Positions 41,731 to 51,960 of a stretch of 64,000 nucleotides of DNA are shown here, in pieces; position 1 is the first letter of the stretch; every line of letters begins with the position of its first letter. A program made the position numbers and the translations under genes. The notes beneath the pieces are model-generated. The model saw only the letters and a program-made list of their open reading frames with translations, ran no database searches and was not told where the DNA came from. Source of the stretch: Adiantum capillus-veneris (Eukaryota; Streptophyta; Polypodiopsida; Polypodiales; Pteridaceae); the NCBI GenBank assembly GCA_014529385.2, contig CM043969.1:70249176-70313175 (forward strand), read 5' to 3'.

Positions 41731-42127
41731 ACACCATATAGCTATGCACTTTCAAAAGTCCGCCAGACAACGGTGGTCTAGCCTACGGGTCAACGATGAA
41801 GCTCCACGAACATGGAAAGCTTTAAGAGCTTCCACTATGAAACAGTTTTTGGCCACCAATGCCAAAGACAAAGTACTCACCGAATGGTGAAGCTTGAAGC
41901 TCTCTCCCTATGAATCCATCCACAAATATGTAGACAAGTTTTGGGACCTACAACTCAAAGCCACTATCTTGAAAAAGTTGGCTTTTGGAGAGCAAAAGTA
42001 GCAATTTTGTGCGGGCTTAACCGAAGAAATGGTGGAGTATGTCAACTCCCAAAGGCAACGCACCATATCGGCAGTAATACATCATACTATGGTGGCCTCT
42101 CAAATCAATTTCCAAATAGGGGCTAAG
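41731..42127 (+). mobile_element. Foreign gag fragment inside the C2 integrase
   Basis: This ~400-bp segment has no counterpart in the C3 integrase. It encodes, with two stops, a different retrotransposon Gag core: TWKALRASTMKQFLATN, then YESIHKYVDKFWDLQLKA, then FCAGLTEEMVEYVNSQRQR. This is the Gag type with a Y-x3-F-W-D-L-x-L-K-A stretch seen in other plant Ty3 elements. Integrase sequence resumes at GAAATTCTATGAG. It replaces about 90 bp of the integrase core. Confidence 0.75.
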
Positions 42128-42995
42128 AGAAATTCTATGAGTTTGTCTTGGAAGACAATTTGGGAGAACATTGGCACGCGGTTGCAGTTCTCGTCATCGT
42201 TCCACTTGCAGACTGACGGGCAATCTGAGATTGCCAATTCAGTGGTTTTAGATTTATTGAAGTCTTGTATCTCGGATCAGAAGACTCAATGGGAAAAGAA
42301 CTTACCTTTGGTGGAATTTGCCTACAATAACAAGATACACTCTTCGACGGGGAAGACGCCATTTGAGATTGTTGAAAGTGCTACGAAGGTTCCATCCTTC
42401 CTGAGCACGAAAGATTAGATATTTGAAGCGAATGAATATTCGCGAGATTTGGATACAACTTCTGCCAAGGTTCGTGACACTTTGCATAAGTCTCAAGAAC
42501 GACATAAAAAGGCAGCGGATCGCCATCGTCGCGACTTGAAATTGAAGGAGGATGATTGGGTGCTCTTACGTTTTGAGAAGGCAAGCCTACGAAAGAAAAA
42601 GGGAAAGGAGAGGCTTTTTCCAAAGCTTAGTATGCGATACTACGGATTTTTCCGGATCACTGACAAGATAAATGATGTCTCCTTCCAATTGAAACTGCCA
42701 GATACTTGGAGGATTCACAATGCATTGCATGTGAGTCTCTTGAAACCTGTTAAGGGTGATGTGCCTGATGATGGGGAGCCTGATGAGCAACCCGAAGTGG
42801 AAGAAAACGAGGAGATCCTTGTTCGTGAATAGATTTTGGCACCTAACGATACGAAGAAAGGTAAAGTCCGAAGGTGGTTCTTGGTTAAGTTCAAGAACTT
42901 TCGTGCATTTGATGCGAATTGGATGGAGGAGGACCTAGCAGACACTCCTCGGATTGTGAAACTTTACCTCGATGTTTTGGTTTAGCATAGTCTAC
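42128..42995 (+). pseudogene. C2 pol part 2: integrase core end, GPY/F-like module, chromodomain-like tail
   Basis: The integrase core resumes (WENIGTRLQFSSSFH, TDGQSEIANSVV). A C-terminal module (KLSMRYYGFFRI, RIHNALHVSLLKP) follows, where GPF is altered to GFF. The chromodomain-like tail includes VKFKNF and DANWMEEDLADTP. Stops occur at 42418 (GATTAG) and 42830 (GAATAG). Confidence 0.78.
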
Positions 42996-43562
42996 TCCAA
43001 ACGAAACCCAGAAATTCAGCTTGGCCGAAGATGTGGTGTAGTGGGATGCACAAGAGGGGAGTTACTCGGCTCCTTTGTCAACAGATGCCTTGATTTTGAT
43101 ACTAAAGTCACTGATGTCTCTTTGAGCTTCAGGGATACTGAGAGCTGACAGTATTCTGTTGGATGACTTTATGAAATGGAATTCTTGATAATGATACTGA
43201 TTTGTTTCTTCACTTTTTTTGAGTGCAGGAATTGATAGACGAAGTGACTGCAGCATTTTAGTCTACTTGATCTGGAATAGACATGGTTGCAATAGGGGTT
43301 ATTCAATCAGACATCGATGAGGTCCCGATTGGACCTAGATGTGATTGCTAGCTACATTGCCGATAAATCATGCTCTAAGATCCGAATAAATGTTGAATGT
43401 CATGTGATGTCTTGTGATGTGACTCTTAATTTTGTACATGTGCTAGATGTGTGTTCCTAGTACGTAGGTACTAATAGTCAGTGTCTGCTAAGACGGTTTA
43501 TGGCTTTTGTCTGTTTTGTAGGCGTAATCGCGGTCGATTACAATGCTTTCAAGAGGGGGGTA
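42996..43562 (+). other. C2 3' UTR and polypurine tract
   Basis: There is no ORF. The segment ends CAAGAGGGGGG plus TA, directly before the 3' LTR. An acceptor-like CTGTTTTGTAG precedes GCGTAATCG near 43522, conserved in C1 (near 45228) and the minus-strand relative at 30.4 kb. Confidence 0.7.
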
Positions 43563-44040
43563 TGTCACAAAGTGATGACGTGGCTACGGATTGCAGAAAC
43601 CCTAAAATTCTTGCAAAGCCTAATTTGTGTCAGAAACCCTAATTTTCGGACTTGCTTGATTTGGGAGAAAGAGAGAGAAAAAGAAAACGTGCTTTTTACT
43701 GACTCATTGAGAGAGAGAGAGAATTTGCTTTTGCCTTCAAGCTTTTGGGGCTCTGCTTTTGGGCATCCCTTGTAATCTTTAAATTAGTGGTGAGGGCCTC
43801 ACTTCGCAGAGCATTTGGACGCAGAGTCTGAGAGTGAAACCCTAGCTACTCTCTTGTACTTTGATCTGATTAATATAAAAAAGAAATACCGAAAGGGGCG
43901 CCAGTCTTTGGGGCCAATATCTCTAGGCACGGAACTCCGCCGGGCCAGTGTACATCTATTGTGATCTGTGACTTGTTTTGAAGTGGTTATTTGGTGCTGT
44001 CGCGGTTGATTCTTGACTTGGAGTGTCCAAGTCTGTTACA
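43563..44040 (+). repeat. C2 3' LTR
   Basis: 478 bp, TGTCACAAAGTGATGACG...AGTCTGTTACA, followed by AGCCG and the resumed C1 integrase. It has the telo-box motifs, a short GA run and the GGGGCGCCAGTC block. Confidence 0.88.
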
Positions 44041-44670
44041 AGCCGCCATTTGAGATTGTTGAAGGTGCTGTGAAGGTTCCACCCTTCCTGAGCACGAAAG
44101 ATAAGATTTTTGAAGCTGATGAGTATACGCGCGACTTAGACATGGCTTTTGCCAAGGTCCGCGAGGCTTTGCAGAAATCTCAAGAACGACAGAAAAAGGC
44201 AGCGGATCGCCATCGTCGCGATTTGAAATTGGAGGAGGATGATTGGGTGCTCTTACGTTTTGAGAAGGCATGCCTCAGAAAGAAAAAGGGAAAGGAGAGG
44301 CTTTTTCCAAAGCTTAGTATGCGATACTACGGACCTTTCCAGATCTTCGAAAAGATCAATGATGTCTCCTTCCGATTGAAATTGCCTGACCCTTGGAGGA
44401 TTCACAATGCATTTTATGCGAGTCCTTTGAAACCTTTCAAAGGTGATGTGCCTGATGATGGTGAGCCCGATGAGCAACCCGAAGTGGAGGAAAACGAGGA
44501 GATTCTTGTTCCTGAACAGATTTTGGCACATAAGGACACAAATAATAAGGGTTAAGTAAGAAGGCGGTTCTTGAAGAACTATCCTGCATTGGATGCGAAG
44601 TGGATGGAGGAGGAGGACCTAGCAGATACTCCTCAAATCGTGAACCTTTACCTTGAAGCTTTTGGTTCAG
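44041..44670 (+). pseudogene. C1 pol part 2: integrase C-terminus and chromodomain-like tail
   Basis: This continues the C1 integrase after C2. About 170 codons are open: PFEIVEGAVKVPPF, then KLSMRYYGPFQIFEKIND (GPY/F-like), then RIHNAFYASPLKPFKGD. An acidic hinge (EQPEVEENEEILVPEQIL) leads into a chromodomain-like tail (KNYPALDAKWMEEEDLADTPQIV) after a TAA at 44553-44555. Chromodomains direct integration to marked chromatin in chromoviruses. Confidence 0.8.
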
Positions 44671-45267
44671 CATAGTCTATTCCAAATGGAACCCAGAATT
44701 CAGCTTGGCCGCAAATCTTGTGCAGTGGGATGCACAAGAGGGGAGTTACTTCGCTCCTTTGTCAACAGATGCCTTGATTTTTGTATACTAGAGTCACTGA
44801 TGTCTCTTTGAGCTTCAGGGATACTAAGAGCTGACAGTATTCTGCTGTACGACTTTATGAAATGGAATTCTTGAAAATGAAATTGATTTGTTCTTCACTT
44901 GTTTTTAAGTATAGGAACTGATAGACGAAATGATTGCAACATTTTGGTCTAATTGATCTCGAATAGACATGGTTGCAATAGGGGTTAATCAATCGGGCAT
45001 CCATGAGGTCCCGACTGGATCTAGATGCGATTGCTAGCTACATTGCCGATAAATCATGGTCTAAGATCCGAATGAATGTTGAATGTCATGTGATGTCCTG
45101 TGATGTCTTGTGATATCGTGTGATGTGACTGTCGATTAGTACATGTGCTAGATGTGTGTTCCTAGTGCGTAGGTACTAACAGTCAATGTCTGCTAAGACG
45201 GTTTGTGGCCTCTGTTTGTTTTGTAGGCGTAATCGAGGGCGGTTACGATGCTTTCAAGAGGGGGGTA
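44671..45267 (+). other. C1 3' UTR and polypurine tract
   Basis: Non-coding and highly similar to the C2 3' UTR, with small local repeats of TGTGATGTCTTGTGAT near 45100. It ends CAAGAGGGGGG plus TA before the 3' LTR. Confidence 0.7.
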
Positions 45268-45562
45268 CGTCACAAAGTGATGACGTGGCTGCCTGCTTTG
45301 CAAGAAACCTTAATTTGTTGAAACCCTAACCCTAATTGCAAAAAATCAGAAACCCTAATTTGCTGAAACCCTAACCCTAACTCCAGAAAATCAGAAACCC
45401 TAATTTGTTGACGTGGCAGCTCGTGAAATGCATAAATTCGCTGCTGACATGGAAGCCTGCAATTTGCGGCGGATTTTCCGGCAACAGTAAAAGCAGCGCA
45501 GCTTTGCTTTATTTTACTCCACGCAAATTGGGAGTGAGAGAAGAAAAGCCTCTTTGCTTTAT

Positions 45563-45641
<79 letters not shown>

Positions 45642-45927
45642 TCTTTGCTTTATTTTAGCAAGAGAGAGAGAGAAAAAGAGAAACTCCTGCTTTATTTTTA
45701 CAAAGCTTTTGAGCTTTTGATTTTCAGCTTTGGGGCTTTGCTTTTGGCATCCCTTGTAACTTTAAATATGTGAGCAGACCTCTCACAACTCAGAGCATCT
45801 GGACGCAGAGTCTGAGTGTGAGCGCCTGTCCGCACTCTTGTACTTTGAACTCAGATTAATACAAAAAGAAATACTGAAAGGGGCGCCGCCAATATCTCTA
45901 GGCACGGAACTCCGTCGGGCCAATGTG
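45268..45927 (+). repeat. C1 3' LTR, truncated at the right
   Basis: It begins CGTCACAAAG (TG changed to CG), pairs with 32771-33491, and has a (GA)n at 45567-45636. It lacks ~15 bp of the GGGGCGCC block and stops after CGGGCCAATGTG, about 100 bp short of the normal end. No TSD can therefore be read for C1. Confidence 0.8.
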
Positions 45928-46690
45928 TCACCAGCGTGTGACTACTATCTATCCTTTTTGTTGATTTCTTTCTTATTATTTATTCGTTTTCACTTTTTGG
46001 AAACATCCCTCGAGAAATCTAACTACCCTGCATTGCATAGCTAGTGTGGAACTGTTCAGAGGGAGTCCAGGCCTGAGGGCAAGAGAGCTCTAAGGTTGGA
46101 CAAAGACTATGGTTAGCCAAAGTGGGGTCATTGACTAGCCAAAGTGAAATCCTTTGCTACAGAGGCTACATTTTCAGTTCTGGGTGTGGCTGCAGTGTAC
46201 AAAGGGGGTCAGATGACCTAGAAAGATACAATGGCAGCATCTTCTAAAATTTAGGAAACTGCTATTTTGGGCCGAGAAATGTGTTCGCGTCATTACCTCC
46301 GGTATGACTAGGGGAACATTTTACAACTCTGCCGCGAAGTCAACTGGGCAACCGGTCAGGAGATTTTTAGGCGGCAACCCAGAAACGGGAAATAGGCTGT
46401 AAATGTGCCAAGTGGCACATTTCTGTGCACTTTCCTCATGCATGAAGAGGGGGCGCTGATTTTAGAGAGGGGAGGGGCTCATTTTGCATCTGTCACAGTT
46501 TGAGAGCTTCAATGGAGTGCTTGCTTCCCTCTTATGTACAGTGCGGTGCCAGGAGTGATGCCCTGCACGTTACGCAGTGCTCTCTCCCCCCCCCTATGGC
46601 AGTATGTTATGCCCCACTAGTGGGCTTTTCATTTGACCAATGTAGAAGCTACCGTAAGTTGCAGCAGTCATCGAGAGAGCGCACAGACCA
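45928..46690. other. Unassigned DNA between C1 and K2
   Basis: I see no gene and no clear element boundary. The right part (46600-46690) begins to resemble, on the minus strand, the copia leader sequence seen at 51770-51850 (ACACCATCCGGTAATGGTCTGTG), so a further truncated K-type fragment may lie here. Confidence 0.4.
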
Positions 46691-46748
46691 TTACCGGATG
46701 GTGTCCTGTCAGTAAATAGGGTAATCCAAGATGAGGGGAAAGCCAGAC

Positions 46749-47611
46749 TCAACAGTCTGTGCTGTGAAGGACCTCTGAGAAGAGGAAAGGCCATACCAAT
46801 TTGTCTACGCCATCTTGCCTGTAGCTCCTGCCTCCAATTCCTTTGGTGTCAACCAAAACAGAATCCACGCAAACAATGCCACCAAACCGCATCTCGGTGT
46901 GGCTCTCAATGCGATTGAGCTGGGAGTGGCTTACTGCCCTGGTCGGGGGATAAGTCTGTTGTAAGGTTACCAAGGGTGAGTGTAAGTAACTCTGAAGGTA
47001 GCAATCCAAATGATCAGGATTGTAGAAGAGAAACTGCACTATCATCCAAGCCAGGCTCCAGGTGACTCCGAATGTAGTTGCATAATGGTGCCTGATCTTG
47101 TGTGTAAACTCTCCAAGAGAGTCTAAAGAACTGAAGTCCCACTTCAGTTTGTAGATCCAAGCAATGAACCTGTCCAAGAAGAGATCCTCCAAGATCCTCT
47201 CCCTAAGTCCATGTAGATGCTCCCGTGTAAGCAAGTGATTGGACGTGTCGAGGTCATGTGGTAAGTGTCTGTCCACCCAAGATGATGGTGTCTTCTCCGG
47301 GAATGTCGGAATCCCATATGCCATGAGCGTGGCCATATCTCGTGTGAACTCCTCTGATGAGTGCATAGGTGTGTCCATAGCAAACCACGAGTCACCACCT
47401 CCTCTCGAGTGCGCAACCGTCGAATGATGGCTGGAATGAATGGATCTCTCAAGGATCGTATGCTTGTAGATGATCAAGCCAATGTTGAAGATACCGTTAC
47501 GTCTCCAAAGCTGTAGCAGTCCACAATAACCGCTCAGACAACTAGCGGATGGTGTGCTGACGAGCAATGGAGTGATTGACCACGCAATAGGCAAAAATTT
47601 AGCCTGCTGTC
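46749..47611 (-). CDS. K2 ORF of unknown function at the gag position
   Basis: The frame is open for about 290 codons on the minus strand down to 46749, the first few from S3. The first in-frame ATG clearly in its own context gives [15 protein letters not shown] near 47380, about 210 residues. It contains LERILEDLF-like and [20 protein letters not shown] stretches and no zinc knuckle. I do not recognise a family. It follows a K3-like leader where gag should start, so it may be a divergent Gag or a captured host sequence. The absence of stops in an otherwise decayed area is notable. Confidence 0.4.
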
Positions 47612-47696
47612 TGTCACAAAATGGAGCACGTAGCAATATAGATTATACTCGGATAAATAACATTTACCCTTTATATTGAAGCCAGCGGATACATAC

Positions 47697-48108
<412 letters not shown>

Positions 48109-48130
48109 GGGGACCAGAAGATGGGCTGAT

Positions 48131-48156
48131 CCCCCCCCCCCCCCCCCCCCCCCCCC
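48131..48156. repeat. Poly-C run of 26 bases
   Basis: A homopolymer C tract following GGGCTGAT. S1 and S2 have 7-8 C at the same position. The exact length may be affected by sequencing error. Confidence 0.85.
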
Positions 48157-49938
48157 TAATAGTATCTTTATTACTGAGGAGAAGTCTATACAAGCACTTG
48201 AACCGAACGTATTACCACGTCTGGTGTAGAATAAGACTTGATGGTTCTTGGAAGCCTCGGCTTCCTATTCCTAGAGCAAAACCGTTTTTCAAGGAACTTC
48301 CGTTGCTTATTTCAAATCCTCGAGAACTAAGGTTCTCACCTCTGGATCTCACCTTCGAGACTCAAGGTATAGCATCCCTGCAACTCTTTTCCGACTCTGT
48401 TTCCAGAGTCCTCTTCTTGCAGAACAACTCTGCTTTCCCAGACGAAAAGTCCTTCCTTGGGAATCTCATTTTCCGGATCCCCAAGTCGAGAGCCTACCTC
48501 TCTCGGATCTGTGTATCTTCGTCCCAAACTCGGGTGCGAAACCCTTGGGCTGATTTGGCTATAGTTCCTCAACGCTTTCTCTTGCAGAGGCTCATGCCTT
48601 CCTCTGCTCCTACCCCCTCACTAAGAGGAAGTACACTTGCAAACAAATACTTAGAGATCATAACATGAAAATCGTTACCTTCAAAGTCTCGATGCTCGAA
48701 CACAAGCAGTTCTCGAAAAGCAATTTCCCGAAAGAGATCTTCTACATAGAAAATCCTCTCTTCCAATCCTACACACAAAAAAGGTGTGTTCTCGGGTTCC
48801 TTCTCGTAAATCAGCCCTGTCTACGACGTTTATGAGCTGAAAACAGAGAAAAACAGCAGCTTGTCACGATGGAAACACGTTCCGTAGGCACTTCTTTGCG
48901 AGGGACCTCGCGCATTGGGTCTTGGCGACATCTGGTACACTTGGGGCAGCCATGGGCATCACCGGCAATGTCTTCTTTGCAACCGAAATCTGCAGCAGCA
49001 TCTTCTCCTTGCAAAAACTGGTCTTCCCTCTGGCAGAGGGCGTGATGCTTTTATAGCTCCTTGGCCACGACAAAGATAGCAGAGCACTCTTGCCCGCGTA
49101 GAGATCGCGGTCTTTTTTTTTTTTTGTGCACCGTTCTGCCAGAAAGAGAGAAAAAAATGATGGCGATCTGCTGCCTTATTTATCAGATGGCTGCCCACTT
49201 ATTAAGTGGGCGGCCGGCGTATTTTATAAATAGTTTGAATCTGCCCAAAAACTCAATAAAACCTTATAAGTTAAAAACAATGCTTTCACAGCACTTCCCA
49301 GGCGTCCATGGATGCAATCACATGCAAAGTTGCAATGCAGACATAGACTTCCTCGCGGGAAAGCATCCCGCTTTCTTAGAAAGCATCCGTTTTTCCTCAA
49401 AGTTTCCTTTGAATCCATCTTCATTCAAGTGCTTGCTTTTCCTTGTGCACAATTCTTACACAGTTCGGAATTTCCTCCCGACTATGGATATCCCCTTTCC
49501 AATGCACTCGTCACCCACCTTGTGACGCATCAGGAATACCCATCACCTAGTCCTTTCCTACCGAACTTATGGTACAATCTCCTTCGGGATGCTCTGTGTC
49601 ACCCATCCTATGACACATCAAAGATGTTCGTTCCCGGATGGTCGGATACTTCTTCCCGATGCTCCCTGTCACCATCCGATGTGACACATCAGAAGTATCC
49701 GTTCTTGATGGCCTTACATATATTCCCTTTCAGAGTGCTCTTTTCATTACTCTGAATGACGCACTAGGAATACTCTGTACTCGGATGTCTCCAGTGAGAA
49801 AGCCCTCTCACTTAAAATTGCAATAATTCATTTAGAATTATTTTTCCTGGTGTTCCAAGCAAGAAAAACCCTCTCACTTTTAAATCCAATAATTTATTTA
49901 GAATTATTTTTATGTCAGATAAAACCAATTTAGCAACA

Positions 49939-50568
49939 TTGTCCGCCCAAGAAACGCTACATAGGGTGCTGAAAACACTGCTGTAACAGAGATTTCAGCA
50001 TGCCTATACGCCACCGATCGGTACGGGAGCTGCAGAGTGTCAGAGGAGGGGGTTCTCGCACTTCTCAGCCATCGAGGGGCTCAAAACAAAGAAAAAACAG
50101 CAAGTAATCAATGCCAAAATGGTGCCGATTTTTGGGGGATACCTGACGATGTCGTAGATCTGCAAGTGCCTGGCAGTAGAAGGTTCACTAGGCGAGTGTA
50201 GGCCGCTAACTCGAGTGCACAAGGGCAACGTGTGACTGAAAATGCAGCAAGTTCTCAAAAACGCAAGCAATCCCAAAAACGCAAATCTACCAGGAAAAAC
50301 GCAAGGCTGATCTTGGGTGCAATCCGCTGCTAGGGAGGTAGCGCCTGCAGTAGGTGTGCAGATCCGGGCCGGTAGATGCAAAAACGCTAGGGCGGAAAAA
50401 CGCTAGGTTCTTTTGCAACTTTCCTGCGATGAAAGTCTGCAGAGATGCTAGCGCTAGCCTCAGGGGATGAGAGCGATGAAGATTCTCCAAAAACGTTGGC
50501 AGATTTGATCCTTTTGGAGAGGAATCTGTTGCGGGGATGCGTCTTGAAACACGGCAGAGCTTGAAGCT
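49939..50568 (-). other. K2 leader
   Basis: Non-coding. Its reverse complement matches the K3 leader, for example ACTTGCTGTTTTTTCTTTG, GAAATCTCTGTTA and TTTTCAGCACCC against 51555-51705. Several AAAACGCTAGG/CAAAAACG words occur near 50370-50500. Confidence 0.6.
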
Positions 50569-50578
50569 GTTGATACCA
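50569..50578 (-). other. K2 primer-binding site
   Basis: TGGTATCAAC on the minus strand, immediately after the LTR end CACTCACA. This is the usual copia-type tRNA-Met primer start. Confidence 0.7.
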
Positions 50579-50833
50579 TGTGAGTGTGCGTGTGAGGAAG
50601 CATGAGAGAGGAGAGAGAGAGACAGTAGATTACAAAACGTTGGTTTAGGGAAGAGGGGGCCCATGACTACCACGAGGAGAAGACCCTCAATACAATTAGT
50701 ATTTGATGATCTCTGTGTGATGAGAGATGTGGAAGTGGGTACCCCCTTGGCCCCATATATAGGTGCCCAAGGGGAGGTAGGGCAAGGCATGATAAAAATC
50801 CCCATGACCCAACAAAAAAATGATATATGGAAA
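50579..50833 (-). repeat. K2 5' LTR fragment
   Basis: Strongly similar to the K1 LTR at 31941-32200 (GTGATGAGAGATGTGG, CCATATATAGGTGCCC). It is cut at 50833 by the start of K3. Confidence 0.75.
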
Positions 50834-51960
50834 TATTAGAGTTACACCACCATTGCTTCGCTTTTTTGTACGGCTAGTGATTGTCTCTGGTTGGCTACCC
50901 ATCGCACATCATGTAGATTGCATGGGTGGACACTTTTAGCACGTGTCCGGTCAGTCATTTTCTGAGTCTGGCTAGGTGCACACATTTTTAGCCATTTTTG
51001 GGATTTTATGTTTTTTGCACCAGTTACACATTTCTGGCCCACCTCAACCTAATAGAATGCTTAGGGTCTTGTAGTCATACAGATTGTGTATTGAGAGCAT
51101 CATTTGTAGAGCACTTGTGTTCTCTCTCTCTCTCTAGCGTTTTTGTCGCGCGTGGCTCACACTTTTTTCGCTGCTCACTCTAACATGGTATCAGTCGCCA
51201 AGATGCGGAGAATTTGCATCGATCTCTCCTCCAGAGGCTAGCGCTTGCAATTCTGGCTCCTTTCGTCACGGAAAACTGCAAAATTTCAGCCTAGCATTTT
51301 CAACAACCTAGCATTTTTGCAGATTCAGCTAGCGTATTTGCACTTGTAGCCTTGATTTGCATCCCTCTCCTGCTGCGTTTTTCCGTGTTTTGCTTTAGTT
51401 TTTGGTGATTTGCGGCGTTTTACACAAAACACTGATCTTGTGCACCTATGGGAGCGGCCAAGGAACACCCAGGAGTCTTCTACACTGCGTGGAACTTGCA
51501 GATCTACATTTTGGACAGGTATCTACACCCAATCGACACCATTTTCGTTACTTATTACTTGCTGTTTTTTCTCTGTTTTCAGTCCCTCAACGGTTGAAAA
51601 GTGCAAGAACCCTCTCCTTTGACACTGTGCGATGCTCCCGCACCGACCGGTGGGGTACAGGCACGCTGAAATCTCTATTAGCATTGTTTTCAGCACCCTT
51701 TGCAACGTTTTTTGGGCGGACAGCACGCTGAATTTTTACCTCTTGAGCGGTTGAACCATCCCTTGCTCGTTAGGGCACCATCCGGTGGTTGTCCGTGCAG
51801 TTATCTTGGACTGCTACAGCCTTGGGAACGGTACCTTCATCGATGACTTGCGATCTTATCGATCTACCTTTGGGACTTCTCTTTGAGCATGCGACATGTC
51901 GACTTCGAAGCAGAAGGGACAACAACAACAGTCCCAGAAGGGGGCCACTACTGTAAGGTG
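50834..51960 (+). mobile_element. K3: 5' part of a plus-strand copia-like element
   Basis: The LTR is 50834-51185 (TATTAGAGTT...CACTCTAACA; the ends form TATTAGAG/CTCTAACA, with TG mutated to TA). The primer site TGGTATCAG starts at 51186 and a ~700-bp leader follows. A short ORF starts at 51896 (MSTSKQKGQQQQSQKG) and meets a stop after about 32 codons. No pol follows, so the element is truncated near 51960. Confidence 0.65.
51186..51197 (+). other. K3 primer-binding site
   Basis: TGGTATCAGTCG directly after the LTR end CTCTAACA. Confidence 0.7.

Larger units (their letters stand above)
37809..44040 (+). mobile_element. C2: chromovirus copy nested in the C1 integrase
   Basis: The C1 integrase sequence GGGGAAGGCG stops at 37808 and resumes at 44041 (AGCCGCCATTTGAG). 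The flanking 5-mers AGGCG and AGCCG are the target duplication with one mismatch. C2 begins with the first ~110 bp of an LTR, then jumps to sequence just 3' of the primer site. It ends with a polypurine tract and a 478-bp 3' LTR. Its coding lesions match those of C4. Confidence 0.87.
32771..45927 (+). mobile_element. C1: degenerate chromodomain-bearing Ty3/gypsy element, interrupted by C2
   Basis: It has a 5' LTR at 32771-33491, a primer site, gag, protease, RT, RNase H and integrase up to 37808, then C2 (37809-44040), then the integrase C-terminus, chromodomain-like tail, 3' UTR, polypurine tract and a truncated 3' LTR (45268-45927). The gene order pro-RT-RH-IN and the GPY/F-like and chromodomain-like tail place it with plant chromoviruses. 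Every coding segment has stops or frameshifts. Its first ~1400 coding bases and its LTRs are closest to C3. Confidence 0.88.
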
